A stretch of DNA of 64,000 bases. Origin: Maratus speciosus. Taxonomy: Eukaryota; Arthropoda; Arachnida; Araneae; Salticidae. The notes below the pieces were generated by a model. It worked only from the letters and a program-made list of their open reading frames with translations. It ran no database searches and was not told the origin of the DNA. Shown one piece after another: positions 34,461 through 46,100 of this stretch. Position numbers and translations under genes: made by a program. The stretch lies in contig OZ010799.1 of the NCBI GenBank assembly GCA_963932465.1, positions 284,156,083 to 284,220,082 on the forward strand, written 5' to 3'. Every line of letters begins with the position of its first letter. Position 1 is the stretch's first letter.

Positions 34461-36200
34461 TATACATGAAATATCAATTGTTCTTTAAAGAACGCACACC
34501 AATGAAAAATATGATTTTACTTATCTTTTGAAAACGCAAGGACTTTCTCTGTACAATAAACATGTTGCTCACACATGAAGGTGTCGCACTTAGTTACTTG
34601 AATTTAAATTTGTCGGGTATTCACTTTTGAATGATTTTTATGTTATTCACATATGGTGTATCATTTGGATATGCACTTTTGTTAAATTGAATCCATCTTT
34701 CTGCATAACCCTGTATGTCAAAATACAAATTTAAAAATGCTATTTTCACCCCAATTTTATAAATATTTTATTTTAGAAAAATTTACTTGTGTGGAAATCA
34801 GTACTCAATGCTTAAAAAAGCATCAATTAATCCAAGAATTATTTTAATTCAAAAGCTACAAAAAGAAACAGAAAATGCCATTTCTGAAACTGTGTAAGAA
34901 GAATGTTAAAGAAGTAAAATATTTCATACTTGAAGTGAACGTACCCAACACCACTTTAAATCTTTTCGGAAATCTAAAATGTCGAAAAACACATTCCAGT
35001 GATTCTACAAATATGTTTCGTTAATACGATAAAATTGTATTTCTTATCTTTTGTCAATATGGAGCAATATTGCATTAAATTATCAGTGCAGCTCTTCAAT
35101 ATTTCGCTTCATATTTTTGTTTTGCCTTTTTTTTTTTTGTTACTTTGAAATCATCCGGAAAATTCCTTTTATGTTCTTATTTTTTCTGATGGAAATTTAG
35201 TCCATAAAGGATTTCGAGGAATAAAGGACATTTTTAACAAACATTATAAATTGATCGAAAAGTAGAATTCTTTCTGAAGTAGGACAAAATAGTTAAATCA
35301 ATGTTTACTAAATGTTGTTCCGTGTGACCCCATAGTAAGAAATGACTGCTTCGGCACACCATTGATCAATGAAGCTTTTTCAAACCATGAGTGATCCATT
35401 CCTTAGCTGCTAAGAGTTCTGCTCAGAAATGCTCGAAATTAGAGTACCTCCATCGCCACATTTTGACAACGATGGGTCAACAATCTGTGTAACTTGGATT
35501 GTTACTCAGGATACGTGAAGAGTTTTAATAATATAGGTTGTTGATTCTAATCATTTAAGACGATAAATTAATGTTGCCAGGTTGGTCTCTTAGTAGTAGA
35601 ACAATTTGTTCTCGTTTCATTTTGAGGCATTACATTAAAAGGAGCAAAACTATTTATTACTTACTTTTATTTCCAGTTTTATGTGATTTTAAATGTCGTT
35701 TATGCTGTTGAAACAAAATCTAAAACTACGTTGGTAGCATCGAACATTTTTTTGGGGGGATTAATAATATATTTTAGTATAGTTATGTACCCTAAAAATA
35801 AGACTATCCACCTAAATTTACTTCAGTTAATGAATGCGCTACATTTTTGGAAATGTCTTACAGAAATCTGTTAATACGTTCAACTTGAAATATAAATATT
35901 CGTTGAACATTCACAACGAAACTCAAAGTATTTCTCAATATTTCTCGAAGAGAAATGGACCATATGTTTTGAAAAGATTTACAGATATCTGGTAATGAGA
36001 AGAACTTAAAATGTGTTTATAAGTCGTAAAACATTCAAAACCGAATACCAAATAAATATCAATATTTCATTTCGGATTCAAGTGAACTATAGTCGTTCGA
36101 TAACACGTTATAATGCTTAACTGATTTCATTCATTTGCTTTAAAACTATTATACTCAACATTATTTGTAATCTGTCAAGATGCTGGGAAATTATATTTTA
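34461..36200. other. AT-rich DNA with diverged macro-array pieces
   Basis: A weak unit is visible around 35220-35650 (gaggaataaaggacattttt, gtagtagaacaatttgttctc). The 63-codon frame at 35683-35874 shows no domain. Nothing else supported. Confidence 0.4.
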
Positions 36201-36202
36201 AC

Positions 36203-36925
36203 TAGACAGAGAGCCCGTCAAAAATGACGGAAAATGAATTATAAAGATTTACAACACATGAACAATAATGTGTTTTTCTGGCTTGTTTCGCAGTGATAGA
36301 TAAAAATAACGCATTTAAAAAAAAAGAGAGATTTATAGAAAACAAAGTATGTAATGAATACATTAAAAATGCAATTTTAATATAAATTAGACTTTGACCA
36401 CAAAACTTCAGGATATGCAATGTTCTGGAAAAGTACCGAGAATTTATATTCTGCATCCGGCTATGAAAAGCGCATTAAAATCGGATAGTTAGGAGCTCAG
36501 ATAGTGCAGAGCCGTCTAGTGGCGGTTGTTTTATAAGTGGAATCGGGATGAAGATGTAAAGACGTACATTTTCGTATATTACTCTTAAAATTCTGACCAT
36601 TAGATTTAAAAAAAAACCTCAAATGCGCTGAGTTTAAATTAAATTGTAGTGAGTTCGATTAATAAGATTAATCGGTTTCAGAGAATTTCGCGAAATTAAC
36701 CAGCTATCAAGTTGGCTTCATATATGGCAACCTTTTTATTCAACAAATTTGGCGATATTTTGATGAGTTCGTCAAAATTTGACGCTGTTGTAGTAACCCT
36801 GTATTAGTACTTTTCAAAAATTACTCATTGTTGAAACTTATACCAATTTTTCCATAGGAAGCCTAACATGGCCACGAGGTGGTCCAACAAGAATTGTGAG
36901 GGACACACTTAGATTTTATATAAAT
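36203..36925 (+). mobile_element. Unclassified element with a cccgtcaaaaatgacgg end
   Basis: Begins actagacagagagcccgtca with a small palindrome (ccgtcaaaaatgacgg, 36215-36230) and appears to end near agattttatataaatag. Its middle (gagaatttcgcgaaatta, aagttggct, atttggcgat) resembles the unique tail of the Helentron-like elements A-C. No TIRs, duplication or protein domain were found. Confidence 0.4.
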
Positions 36926-37595
36926 AGATTGCTATTATTTTGAAGAAAAAAAAACATATATCTTATTTCAATGGTATAATTTGAGTGGTATATATGTTTA
37001 ATAGGTATAATAAAAAAAGAGATATTTCTACAAACAAAGATATGTTTTGTTTACATGTGCTTTATTTTTATTTATAAAAGAAAATATATTTTTGTTCAGA
37101 TCTGAGTATAGAAGCATTGATGAATAAGGGCAGTACAACCTTTATTTTTAACAGTGTGTCTGTATAATCAGTATTTTCAGGATAACTTATTACACATGTG
37201 ATTTCAAGAAATAGTGAATATTTGGAAATAACAAGATACTGTACAGCATTTGAAAAAGGATAAATATCCCTTTCTACACAGTAGAAGAACTGATAAGTTA
37301 CAACAATACTCTTTATCCATTATAATTATATTTACAAGACGATTTTTCTCATGAACTTCTGTTGTTAGAAGCAAAGTTGACTTGCTCTTGCACTTATTAA
37401 TATATCTGTGAAACATTTTATTATATAATAGTTTTTCTATTTTTATACTTTATTACAGAGAATGTTTTCTGTAGAAGTAAAATGCATAATTAATACCTAA
37501 TTAAAACGGTATAACATTTATTTTTATTAACTGTACGGTATTTCGTATATTAATACATGGAAATTATTCCAGAGGGAAACATTCGCCTTGCATAC
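36926..37595 (+). repeat. AT-rich macro-array DNA
   Basis: Holds a unit landmark near 37364 (gttagaagcaaagttgact). No gene. Confidence 0.45.
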
Positions 37596-37835
37596 AATAT
37601 TTCAAATGAAAATCAAATTTCAAAGTACAAAGTAATTGCTTAAAAGGCGCAAAGGCCAACATAGTGAAAAAGATTCCAAGCCGGGACTCGAACTCAGGAC
37701 ATCAGTATAGCGCACTGACGTTCTACCGACTAAACCACTTGGCACGATACCCAGCACGGAAAATTTCTGACTATTATATGTTGGCAAGGCTACAAACGCA
37801 GCACAAGATGGAATTATTCAACGTGAGCCACCGAA
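37596..37835. repeat. tRNA-containing 240-bp unit, copy 1
   Basis: First of two nearly identical units offset by exactly 297 bp. Each begins aatatttcaaatgaaaatc, contains a minus-strand tRNA-like module and ends gtgagccaccgaa. The open frame through it exists only because tRNA-like DNA lacks stops in one frame. Confidence 0.8.
37674..37744 (-). tRNA. Degenerate tRNA-like sequence, copy 1
   Basis: 71 nt on the minus strand with T-arm (gttcgagtcccgg), D-arm (gtttagtcggtagaac) and a 5-bp anticodon stem TCAGT/ACTGA around GCGCTAT (anticodon would be GCU). Acceptor pairing has one mismatch and a C occupies position 33, where U is invariant. Probably a tRNA pseudogene or the head of a tRNA-derived SINE. 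Confidence 0.55.
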
Positions 37836-37892
37836 CTGGGGCAAACACGGAACATAATTAAATCCAGCATCGATAGAAACTATATTAATATT

Positions 37893-38132
37893 AATATTTC
37901 AAATGAAAATCAAATTTCAAAGTACAAAGTTATTGCTTAAAAGGCGGAAAGGCCAACATAGTGAAAAAGATTCCAAGCCGGGACTCGAACCCGGGCCATC
38001 AGTATAGCGCACTGACGTTCTACCGACTAAACCACTTGGAACTATACCCAGCACGGAAAATTTCTGACTATTATATGTTGGCAAGTCTACAAACGCAGCA
38101 CAAGATGGAATTATTCAACGTGAGCCACCGAA
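37893..38132. repeat. tRNA-containing 240-bp unit, copy 2
   Basis: Second copy of the unit, separated from the first by about 57 bp of unrelated sequence. Only a handful of substitutions separate the copies, so the duplication is much younger than the surrounding macro-array. Confidence 0.8.
37971..38041 (-). tRNA. tRNA-like sequence, copy 2 (better preserved)
   Basis: Acceptor stem TTCCAAG/CTTGGAA pairs perfectly over 7 bp, and the T stem CCGGG/CCCGG is perfect around TTCGAGT. D and anticodon stems are intact. It still carries C at position 33 and the loop GCGCTAT, so identity and function as a tRNA are doubtful. The internal A- and B-box-like sequences could support pol III transcription of a SINE-like RNA. 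Confidence 0.6.
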
Positions 38133-40641
38133 AACAACTACCGATAAATTTCAATAATCTTTTAATTCAGAATGCCATCGGATATATAATTTTTTTAAAG
38201 AGCATTCGTGAACATAATAATGCTTCTCTCCTACATACTATCGAATTGAAGAAATGTGCTGTTCAACTTTCACTAAAATGCTTCAATTTTCTTTCTGAAA
38301 GCAAAATTTCTTTTGTCATTACTTCAAAATAATCTTAGAATTTCCCCGTTCAAACTTCTGTTCTTGTAAGATAAAAATTTATTTGAAATATTGTATTGAA
38401 GAATAAGGAATATCTGCAAGAGAGAAGACATTTTATTGTAACAGAAATGAAATAAAGTTTCCATTATTTTAGTAGAGAGGGCATCATTTAATATAATAAA
38501 GTTTACTGACTTTCATTATATCTGCAAAACGATAAATGGATCTCACCACTTGGTTCTTTTTGTAGAAATACCAATGACTTGCTATCTTCTTAAACTGATA
38601 TTATAGGCCTTATTCGGAAAACTGTTTATTAGGTTTTTAGATTTATCTTTTTTTAACTGATATAGGTAAAACTTTCCGCTTCCGAAAGCAACGTATAAAA
38701 GTATCTAGTCTTTTATAGTTGTAGTATATGCGCATAGGCTTTAATGTCTTTATTTATTCCGTTTATGAGCCTTAAAAATAACTGTTTTAAATTGAGAAGT
38801 CTCACAGACGGCGCGTTTCTGTCTGTAAACGGGAATTTGACGTTTCCGGTTAAGGGTTAACTATACTTATTTACAAGACTTTCGGTCAATAATGAGATTC
38901 AAGGAAAATTCTTATAGAAATCTGATTTCCAAAATATCTTAAAACAACTTCCAGTAAATTTCAATATTCGTTTAATATAGAATTTCACCAGATTAATAAT
39001 TTCTACAGAGCATTTGTTATCATAATCATGTTTATCTCTTATATACTATTCAATTGAAGAAATATCCTGTTAAATTTTTCTCTAAAATGATTTAAATTTC
39101 TATTTGAAGGCAAGATTTCGTCTGCCGTTACTTCGAAATAACCGTGGAATCTCCTTGTGTATTTTTGTTGTGATGTTTTTGTACGATAAAAATTTATTTC
39201 ATATATTATGTTAAAGAATAAAGAATATTTGTAAGAAAGGAGACATTTTATTGTAACAAAAGTGAAATAAAATTTACTTTATTTCAGTAGAGAGGATATA
39301 ATTTAAAATAATAAAGTTTAATGACCCTCATTATATCTGTAAAACGACAAATATATCCACCATTTGGTTTTCTTGGTAGAAACACCAATGTCTTATTATC
39401 GTTTTATACTGAGATTATAGGAACTACATCTAGAACTGATTATTATTTTTAGATTAACTAATGTAGATAAAAATTAGTTCTTTTGGAGCAACATAAAAAA
39501 TAGGCTAGATTTTTATAAGATTGCTATGCCTATTTTTATAGGATTCGATGCCTTATTTTATTACAGTTATGCGTCTTAGTAATAAATGTATACATTTACC
39601 TTCTGCTAACAAAATTCACTGACTTCAGGTCAGTTCTATTGGCCCTTTAAACTTAAATTCTAGTAAATACTAAGAATATTTAAAACTTTCTAAATAAATA
39701 TGAATATTTTTATATAGTTTTAAGGCGTTTATTCATCCTTTAAATGCTAAACAATTTTTTATTCATTTTGATTTACTTCTTTTAAATATTTAAACCTCTT
39801 ATTATAATTATTTTAAAAGTGCTTTAATTTTTATAAGGAATGATTTCTTCTATATAATTTCTGAGATTTAAAATAAGATTTCAGTTTGTGTAGCAAAATG
39901 TAATACTACTTTCAAGTTTAATCTTGCTATATTTTTCTGCTTAAAACTTATTTTGCATGTAATTTCGGTGACATGAATAATATTCATAGAAAAAGATATA
40001 CTCGACAGAGGTATGAAATTGATAAATATTCTTTTCTACGTGGTAGAGTAACTCATGTTTTAATGAAATACACTTTATCGATTTTCATTATATTTATACG
40101 ACGATTAATTGATTTCACCACAGGCTTCTATTGTTAGAAGCACAGTTGATGTGCACCCTATGTGCTTATTATTATTTTTAGAAACCTTTTATCATATGCC
40201 CATTTTTTCTATTTTTATGTATGACAAGGGACAGAAACATTCGAAACAAAATATAAAATAATTTTCTAATTAAAACGATATAACAACTTTTTTTATTAAA
40301 TCATTGTTATCTTTCATTTCAATTATGGGGCCTAGATACAGCTGTATTCTATTTAAAAATACTTAATAAATTAATTGTATTGATAAAAATGGTTTAAGGA
40401 ATCTTTGTCTTTTGTCCTTTGTCTTTTTTAATATGAAATATCTTTAAAATTCTAAGAATTTTCAAAAATGCATTCAAACAAGTTTAAATATTTTTAAGAA
40501 GTTCCAAGTGATATTTTCATTGAATATATTCTATACAATATACAATTGATTTTCTGCCATTTCCTATACGGATATTCTATTCAAATTTCACTTAAATTTA
40601 TAAAGTTTCTAAAGCATATTTGTAAGAAACGAGGCATTATA
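38133..40641 (+). repeat. Macro-array, best-preserved units
   Basis: Two units align well here: 38210-38610 and 39020-39420 share ctatcgaattgaagaaat-type lines, tgtaacagaaatgaaataaa, agtagagagg, cattatatctg.aaaacga and ttggtt.tt.tgtagaaa. A third lies near 40010-40160. No gene is recognised. Confidence 0.6.
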
Positions 40642-41021
40642 CACTGTAAAAAAAAATCTGTAGTTCTACAGATGTAAAGTTACAGGCTTACTAAACTTTC
40701 ATCTGTAACTGTACAAAAAAAGCTGCAAATCTACAAAACTAGTGTTTGTAAAGCTACAGAAATCTGTAACTTTACAAATGAATCTGCTAAAATTACAGTA
40801 ATCTTACTAAAATTTTATCTGTAACCCTGGTTGCAGTTACATGAAAAGTTCTAGGCATCCCAGTTTCCTAAAAAATTCCTAGTAACCTCACAGATTTTTT
40901 GATTTTCGGTGCAAAAGTGTGTCTGTTACATGAATTTTTGTTGTTGCCGTTACATAAAAAGTTCTAGGAATCCCAGTTTCCTAGAAAAACTTTAGTAACT
41001 TTACAGATTTTTTTTACAGTG
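40642..41021. mobile_element. 380-bp MITE with CACTG ends
   Basis: Ends cactgtaaaaaaaaatctgta and tacagattttttttacagtg are inverted and flanked by tata on both sides. Inside, acagtt/gtaact phrases repeat and a block (gttacatgaaaagttctagg) occurs twice in the right half. CACTG ends with a short duplication fit CMC-type (CACTA/Chapaev) transposons, but the TATA flank could also be chance, so the class is tentative. Confidence 0.75.
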
Positions 41022-41087
41022 TATAACAGTAGAAAAGAAATATAGTATCCTTTGCTATCTACTAGGAGAAGTATGAATTACAATCTT

Positions 41088-42269
41088 ACACTCTCAGAAA
41101 TGGATACTCAGATTTCACGAAATTTTCTTCGTTTTTAACGAAACCGTTTCCTGGGAAATGCTGCGAGCGACTATTTCGTCAAATTAAAAAAAATACTTTT
41201 TTTGCTTGTTTGAGGATACAAATTTCGTCAAAAGTGGTTGTTCGAAAGGTGCAATAAAAAAGTTGGTGGAGCCATCTATTGAACAGTTTAGAAGCATCTG
41301 TATTTATTGATAGTGTAAAAAGGAAAATCATTAATATTTTCATCCGGGGTGGTTCGAACTTACGAGCTCCGGTGTAGGAGTCCGTTGCTCTAGCTATCTC
41401 GCTATTAGGTCCTCGCATAGATGTCATTTTAGAAGCATGTAGTGGATTCTACTGTGTGCTTATATTTTTATAAGTAAGATTGTAATTTTATCGATGCTGT
41501 TATAATTACAGCAAGTTTTAATTAATAAGACTATTTTATTATTATGGTCTTCCTATGGTTTAGGAATAATTAGAATATGGCTTGATTAATATGATTTATC
41601 AGAGAAGTTTTCTTTGCTCAATGAATGATTAAAATATGGTTTGGTTCATTTTCAAAGAATATAGCTCAGAAATAGCGAATTTTGAAGTGCACATTGGGAA
41701 GATTTTATCAGTTTCAGTAGATGGTTAAGATGTTAACACTTTACTGTTTACAGAAGGGAGAGGGATCAATTATGCATATTTTTAATTTGATAGAACAAAT
41801 TTTATTTCTGAATTATTTTGTAAAACACAGGAAATTTATTCTTTTCAAATTAAACCATAACGAACAACAGCATAATAATAATAATAATAATAAATCTTAA
41901 AAACTTTAACAGCTAAAGTAATAACTACAGTAGTTCACACACTTTCAATATTTTCTGAAAAGTGCTAAAAAGTGCTTTTTTTAAAATTAATTATGACATT
42001 AATAACATAAACAGCAAATATTTGTTTACTATAATCGCAGGATTTGAGAAGGTACAGTAGCGTGCCCCTCTTTAAACAGCTACCGCAAATGTTTCCTTAA
42101 AATGCATTGAGTCCGACCGTGAGTGAGGAAACACTTTCGTCAAATATTTGAGAGTATATGTTTCGTTAAAAGTCACGTGATTTTGATACGAAATGATTGC
42201 CAAAAACGACGAAACATGTCTCAAGGATTGCTGAATCGTCAAAAGTGAGAGTTTTATTTCTGAGTGTGT
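41088..42269. mobile_element. 1.18-kb TIR element interrupting a macro-array unit
   Basis: Ends acactctcagaaat and atttctgagtgtgt are inverted (13 of 14 match). Subterminal regions carry several tttcgtcaaa/tttgacgaa-like motifs in opposite orientation. Macro-array sequence (gaaatatagtatcctttgct) precedes it and resumes after it (cgatacatcgatctcgccac). No target duplication is obvious and no transposase frame is present. Confidence 0.62.
41345..41415 (-). tRNA. Degenerate tRNA-like module, CCU anticodon
   Basis: Minus strand shows an A-box-like tagcgagatagctagagc, an anticodon-like loop CTCCTAC (CCU, arginine) and a B-box-like aagttcgaacca. Acceptor and T stems do not pair, so it is at most a remnant or SINE head carried inside the TIR element. 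Confidence 0.33.
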
Positions 42270-42378
42270 GCAATGCCAATTATTCCTATAAGACGATACA
42301 TCGATCTCGCCACATGCTTCTCTTGTTAGAAGCAAAACTGACTTTCAAGATTTTTTTTTTATTTATATTGATTTTTTC

Positions 42379-42407
42379 GTTTGTTGTTGTTGTTGTTGTT
42401 GTTGTTG
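42379..42407 (+). repeat. (GTT)n microsatellite
   Basis: About nine uninterrupted gtt repeats. Confidence 0.95.
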
Positions 42408-42927
42408 GAAAGAGGTGAAGCATTTCTTAGATTTATGTATTTTCAGGTCATGCAAGCAAAAGTTTTTATTCTCCTTGCTGATTATTATAAGGACTCAATA
42501 TCTAATTTTCTATAGATATTATTATTTTTATTTTCTGCGCATTTCGTTATAACTATATTTAGTAACAAAACTTTCGATTAATAAACAGATTTTATGGAAA
42601 ATTTCATATAAATTTTATTTCTAAAATATCTAAAAACACATTTTAATAATTTTCAGTGTTATATTTATTCCGATTTAGAATATATAAACTGCATTTGTTA
42701 ACATAATAAAGTTTATTTCTCGTGTATTACCCAATTGAAGTAATATCCTGTTAAACTTTCAATAAACTGCTTCAAATATAGATTTGAAAATAAGATTCCG
42801 TCCTCCGTTCCTTCGAAAAATTTGTAGAATATCCTCGTGTGAATTTCTATTTTTATACGATAAAAATTTATTTCAAATATTACCTTGAAGAGTAAGGAAT
42901 ATGTCTAAGAAAAGAAACATTGTATTG

Positions 42928-43125
42928 CAATAGAAATGAAATAAACTATTCCTTGCTTTCAGTAGAAATGAAATAAACTATTTCTTGCTTTCAGTAGAAA
43001 TGAAATAAACTATTCCTAGTTTTCAGTAGAAATGAAATAAACTATTCCTAGTTTTCAGTAGAAATGAAATAACCTATTCCTTGCTTTCAGTAGAAATGAA
43101 ATAAACTATTCCTTGCTTTGAGTAG
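42928..43125 (+). repeat. 32-bp minisatellite, about six units
   Basis: The phrase tagaaatgaaataaacta recurs at 42931, 42963, 42995, 43027, 43059 and 43091, exactly 32 bp apart, with a decayed start at 43123. Variants alternate between ccttgctttcag and cctagttttcag. It replaces the single corresponding phrase (agaaatgaaataaa...agtagag) of other macro-array units. There are no spacers, so it is not CRISPR-like. Confidence 0.95.
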
Positions 43126-43129
43126 AGTG

Positions 43130-46100
43130 GCGATGAGTTACGATAATTCGATCTGCACACGTGTTTCTCTTGGTAAAAGCACGATGGGTTTGCTCTTGAT
43201 TTTTACTTGTTTTATTAAACTTAGATGGATAACTTTTTTTATTTTTAAATTTATCTAATTAATCTGATGTTGGAAAAAATCTGTTCTTTCGACACAACAT
43301 ACAAAAAAAATCTATGCTTTTATAGGTGTGGAACGTATATAAAAATCAATGTTTTATTTTATTGCTGTTAATAATCTTGGAAATAGATGCATTAATTTGA
43401 TGTAAATAGAAAACACTTATATATGAAATGCTCTAATGGTTTTTCTTAATGTATTTCCAATTTTCACGAATATAAGTCGTTAATAGATACCAAAAATATT
43501 CAAACCTTTCTTTAAAAAAGGAATATTTCTACACAGAAAAGTATTTCTTAGTTCATTAAATTCGTTATAGTGCATGTGTTTCCAGGTGTACATAGTGACC
43601 ATTAAAACATTACAGCTTAAAAATAACAGTTAAAAAAAGTGCAATTCCGATAACTAAATGAACATAATCATAAGTATTTTTTTTTGTTAATAGTTACTAC
43701 ACGGACAGTATAAGTTATTCAGAAGTTTTTGTAGTTAAATACGGATGCAATTAAACGTCATAAAACTTAGCTATTTCAAAATTGAGGCAATATGAAGAAT
43801 TCATGGCACTGTACACTATGCAGTCAGTGTACAGCATTCATGTACTATATTTCGTTTACGTATTCCGGCCATTACAAAATTACATTTTATATCAAATTAA
43901 AATTAAATAAAAGTTACAGACTTTTGATTCTTTTCGTATTTTTAAAGTATTAATTTATGAACTTCGATATAAATTGTATTCACCATATGAATTTTTTATT
44001 GCGTATTTATTTAGTTTTTTCTTGGAGACGCGGGTGTAGATGTGAGATTTTAAAGAAGTATCAATGCTGTAAAGGTAAACCAATAGTAATTTAAATAAAA
44101 GTTTGGATAAAGTATCTTATGAAATGTTACTTTTCATGATGAAATTGCTCTTATATATAATTCATTAGCAGATGTTTTACGCAATAAAATTAGATCATTT
44201 ATTTTCAAGTCCTTATTTTATGAATTTTTAGATATTTATAAAGAAGAATAATGTACACTTCAGACCCGCGCTCTGCCGATGGAGGACATATTTTTTGAAA
44301 AATCCGAAATGGTACTTTGAGATGTAAATCCTTTTGGAAAATATTTCTGTAATACTTTTACAAACATGTCTCCTGCATAAAGGAATACTTTTCAGTATGC
44401 ATACAAATGTTTCTCAGAAAAATGAAATAAAATAAATAAATAAATTGCAATTTTTAAAATAGTTAATTTATGTGAAGTTTAATTGTATCCGAATATAATT
44501 GTAACAAACTATGGATAAATTTTTTAAGCTTTGTAGTAAATATTAACAACTTAAAGGTCTACTTACGTTCACTGTTTTTTCTATTTTTCTTATTTACATA
44601 GAGATTGACTAAAATCATAATTCTTTCGATAATAGAGAAGAATGAAAAATTTACAGTTTTCAAAATGCATTTTCTGTTTTTGTTTCTTTAGCATTTTTAA
44701 AAGTTTATTATCAATTGTTTTATTTTACATTTTAATCTCAGCCTGATCATCACTAAAAGCTTACCAATTATATCATTACAAAAATACTTCTCTATAACTC
44801 GATAAAACTTTCAGGTAGATGAGTGTGCATAAATAAATACAATGAAAATATTTATGAGTATTGTTAAGATACTAACATGTTAAAATGTGTTGAAAGAAAT
44901 ATTACTTTCTGTAACTCTCTATAAAATAAGAGAAGGGAAATAACCTAATGATAAATAACCTATTAAGGTAACTTGTGATAGAGTCTCGGAATACCTATCT
45001 CATTGTTCTTCTGCATTACTTTTCCATGAATAAATTTGCGTCGACATATGTAATTCTCATAAAAAGGTCGAATGTATTTATTTGTATCTAATTGTATTAC
45101 ATATAGATTATAGATGTTGAAATAACTATTATTATAGAAACTTCAAAATTGAAAATTGACTGTTTCAAAATTGACTGTTCAAAATTGAAAATAACTTCAA
45201 AGTGCTGCTTCAATGCTGTAAAAGGTTGTGCAAATTTACTAATTATTTTTCTGAGATTGTTAAATCTGTAAAACAAACTGTAAAACTCTTTACTTTTTAG
45301 GGTCTTTAGAGTTTATGAAACATTGTAGATATTCGATCAAAATACATTATATAAAAAAGAAATCACATGTAGAGAAGTATCAGAAAATACCAAATAAACA
45401 TGTATATAAGTTTGATTTATAGCCATTTCCACATAGAAGATCAAAATGCTCATAGAATTTCAATGGTACATGGTCATGCACTGGTCATACAATTCAATCA
45501 TACATTGGTCATACAATGGTCAATGGTCATACAATTTTATTTAAATACGATATCAGTTTTTCTGATTTAACTGAAATTTGTGCAAGTTCCTTTCAGAAAA
45601 GCTATAAATATTATTATCATTTTTTAATTAATCCCTGGTCTTTGTTTCGAATCTTGACTTAGAAACTTTTGAACTAGTTGGAAAATTATAATTCCAGGTA
45701 TAAATTTTTTCGTGTTAAAAAATTATTTATCATCTCTCTCTTTAACTTTCTTTAATTTTCTAGATGTTTTAAAATGCCTAATTTACATTATCTAATGAGC
45801 TTTTTAAAATAGTTCGCTTCGCGCAACGCTCAAAATAAGACTTTTAAACTACTGCCTTAGGCACAAGACTGTATAGAAAGAAATTTCACGCTTATCAAGA
45901 ATTCTTAAGGATAAATCGATGTCATTTCCTTCAAATGAACCTATTTTACAACAACCAAGCACCTATATAACACATTCAGTATTTAAATTTATGGTTTGGA
46001 TCAAGAGATTAAAGTAATTTAATTATAGTAAAAGAAACATTTAACTAAGATATAGTGTTGTAATTACTATTTTATTCCATTGAGATTGTAAGTTTCCGAA

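Larger units (their letters stand above)
25570..43200 (+). repeat. Old macro-array, unit about 0.8-1 kb, heavily interrupted
   Basis: A recurring landmark related to gttagaagcacaattgactt is seen near 25921, 31495, 32375, 32672, 35592, 37364, 38560, 39375, 40132, 42324 and 43170. Before it, several copies share aagaaatatagtat..ct.cta or agtagagaggg, a cattat.tctgtaa.acgata line and ctcaccac. Farther upstream copies share gaagaaatatcctgttaaa, acgataaaaatttatttcaaatat and gaagaataaggaatat. Identity between units looks low, so this is an ancient tandem expansion now split by at least five transposable elements. Confidence 0.6.

Noticed and set aside
37961..38332. 123-codon frame (MKKIPSRDSNPGHQYS)
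   Set aside because: The first part is the translation of a reverse-oriented tRNA-like module; tRNA-derived repeats often yield such SRDSNPG-like frames. The remainder is AT-rich host repeat.
42928..43125. CRISPR-like regular repeat
   Set aside because: Units are directly adjacent with no unique spacers and the genome context is eukaryotic; it is a minisatellite.
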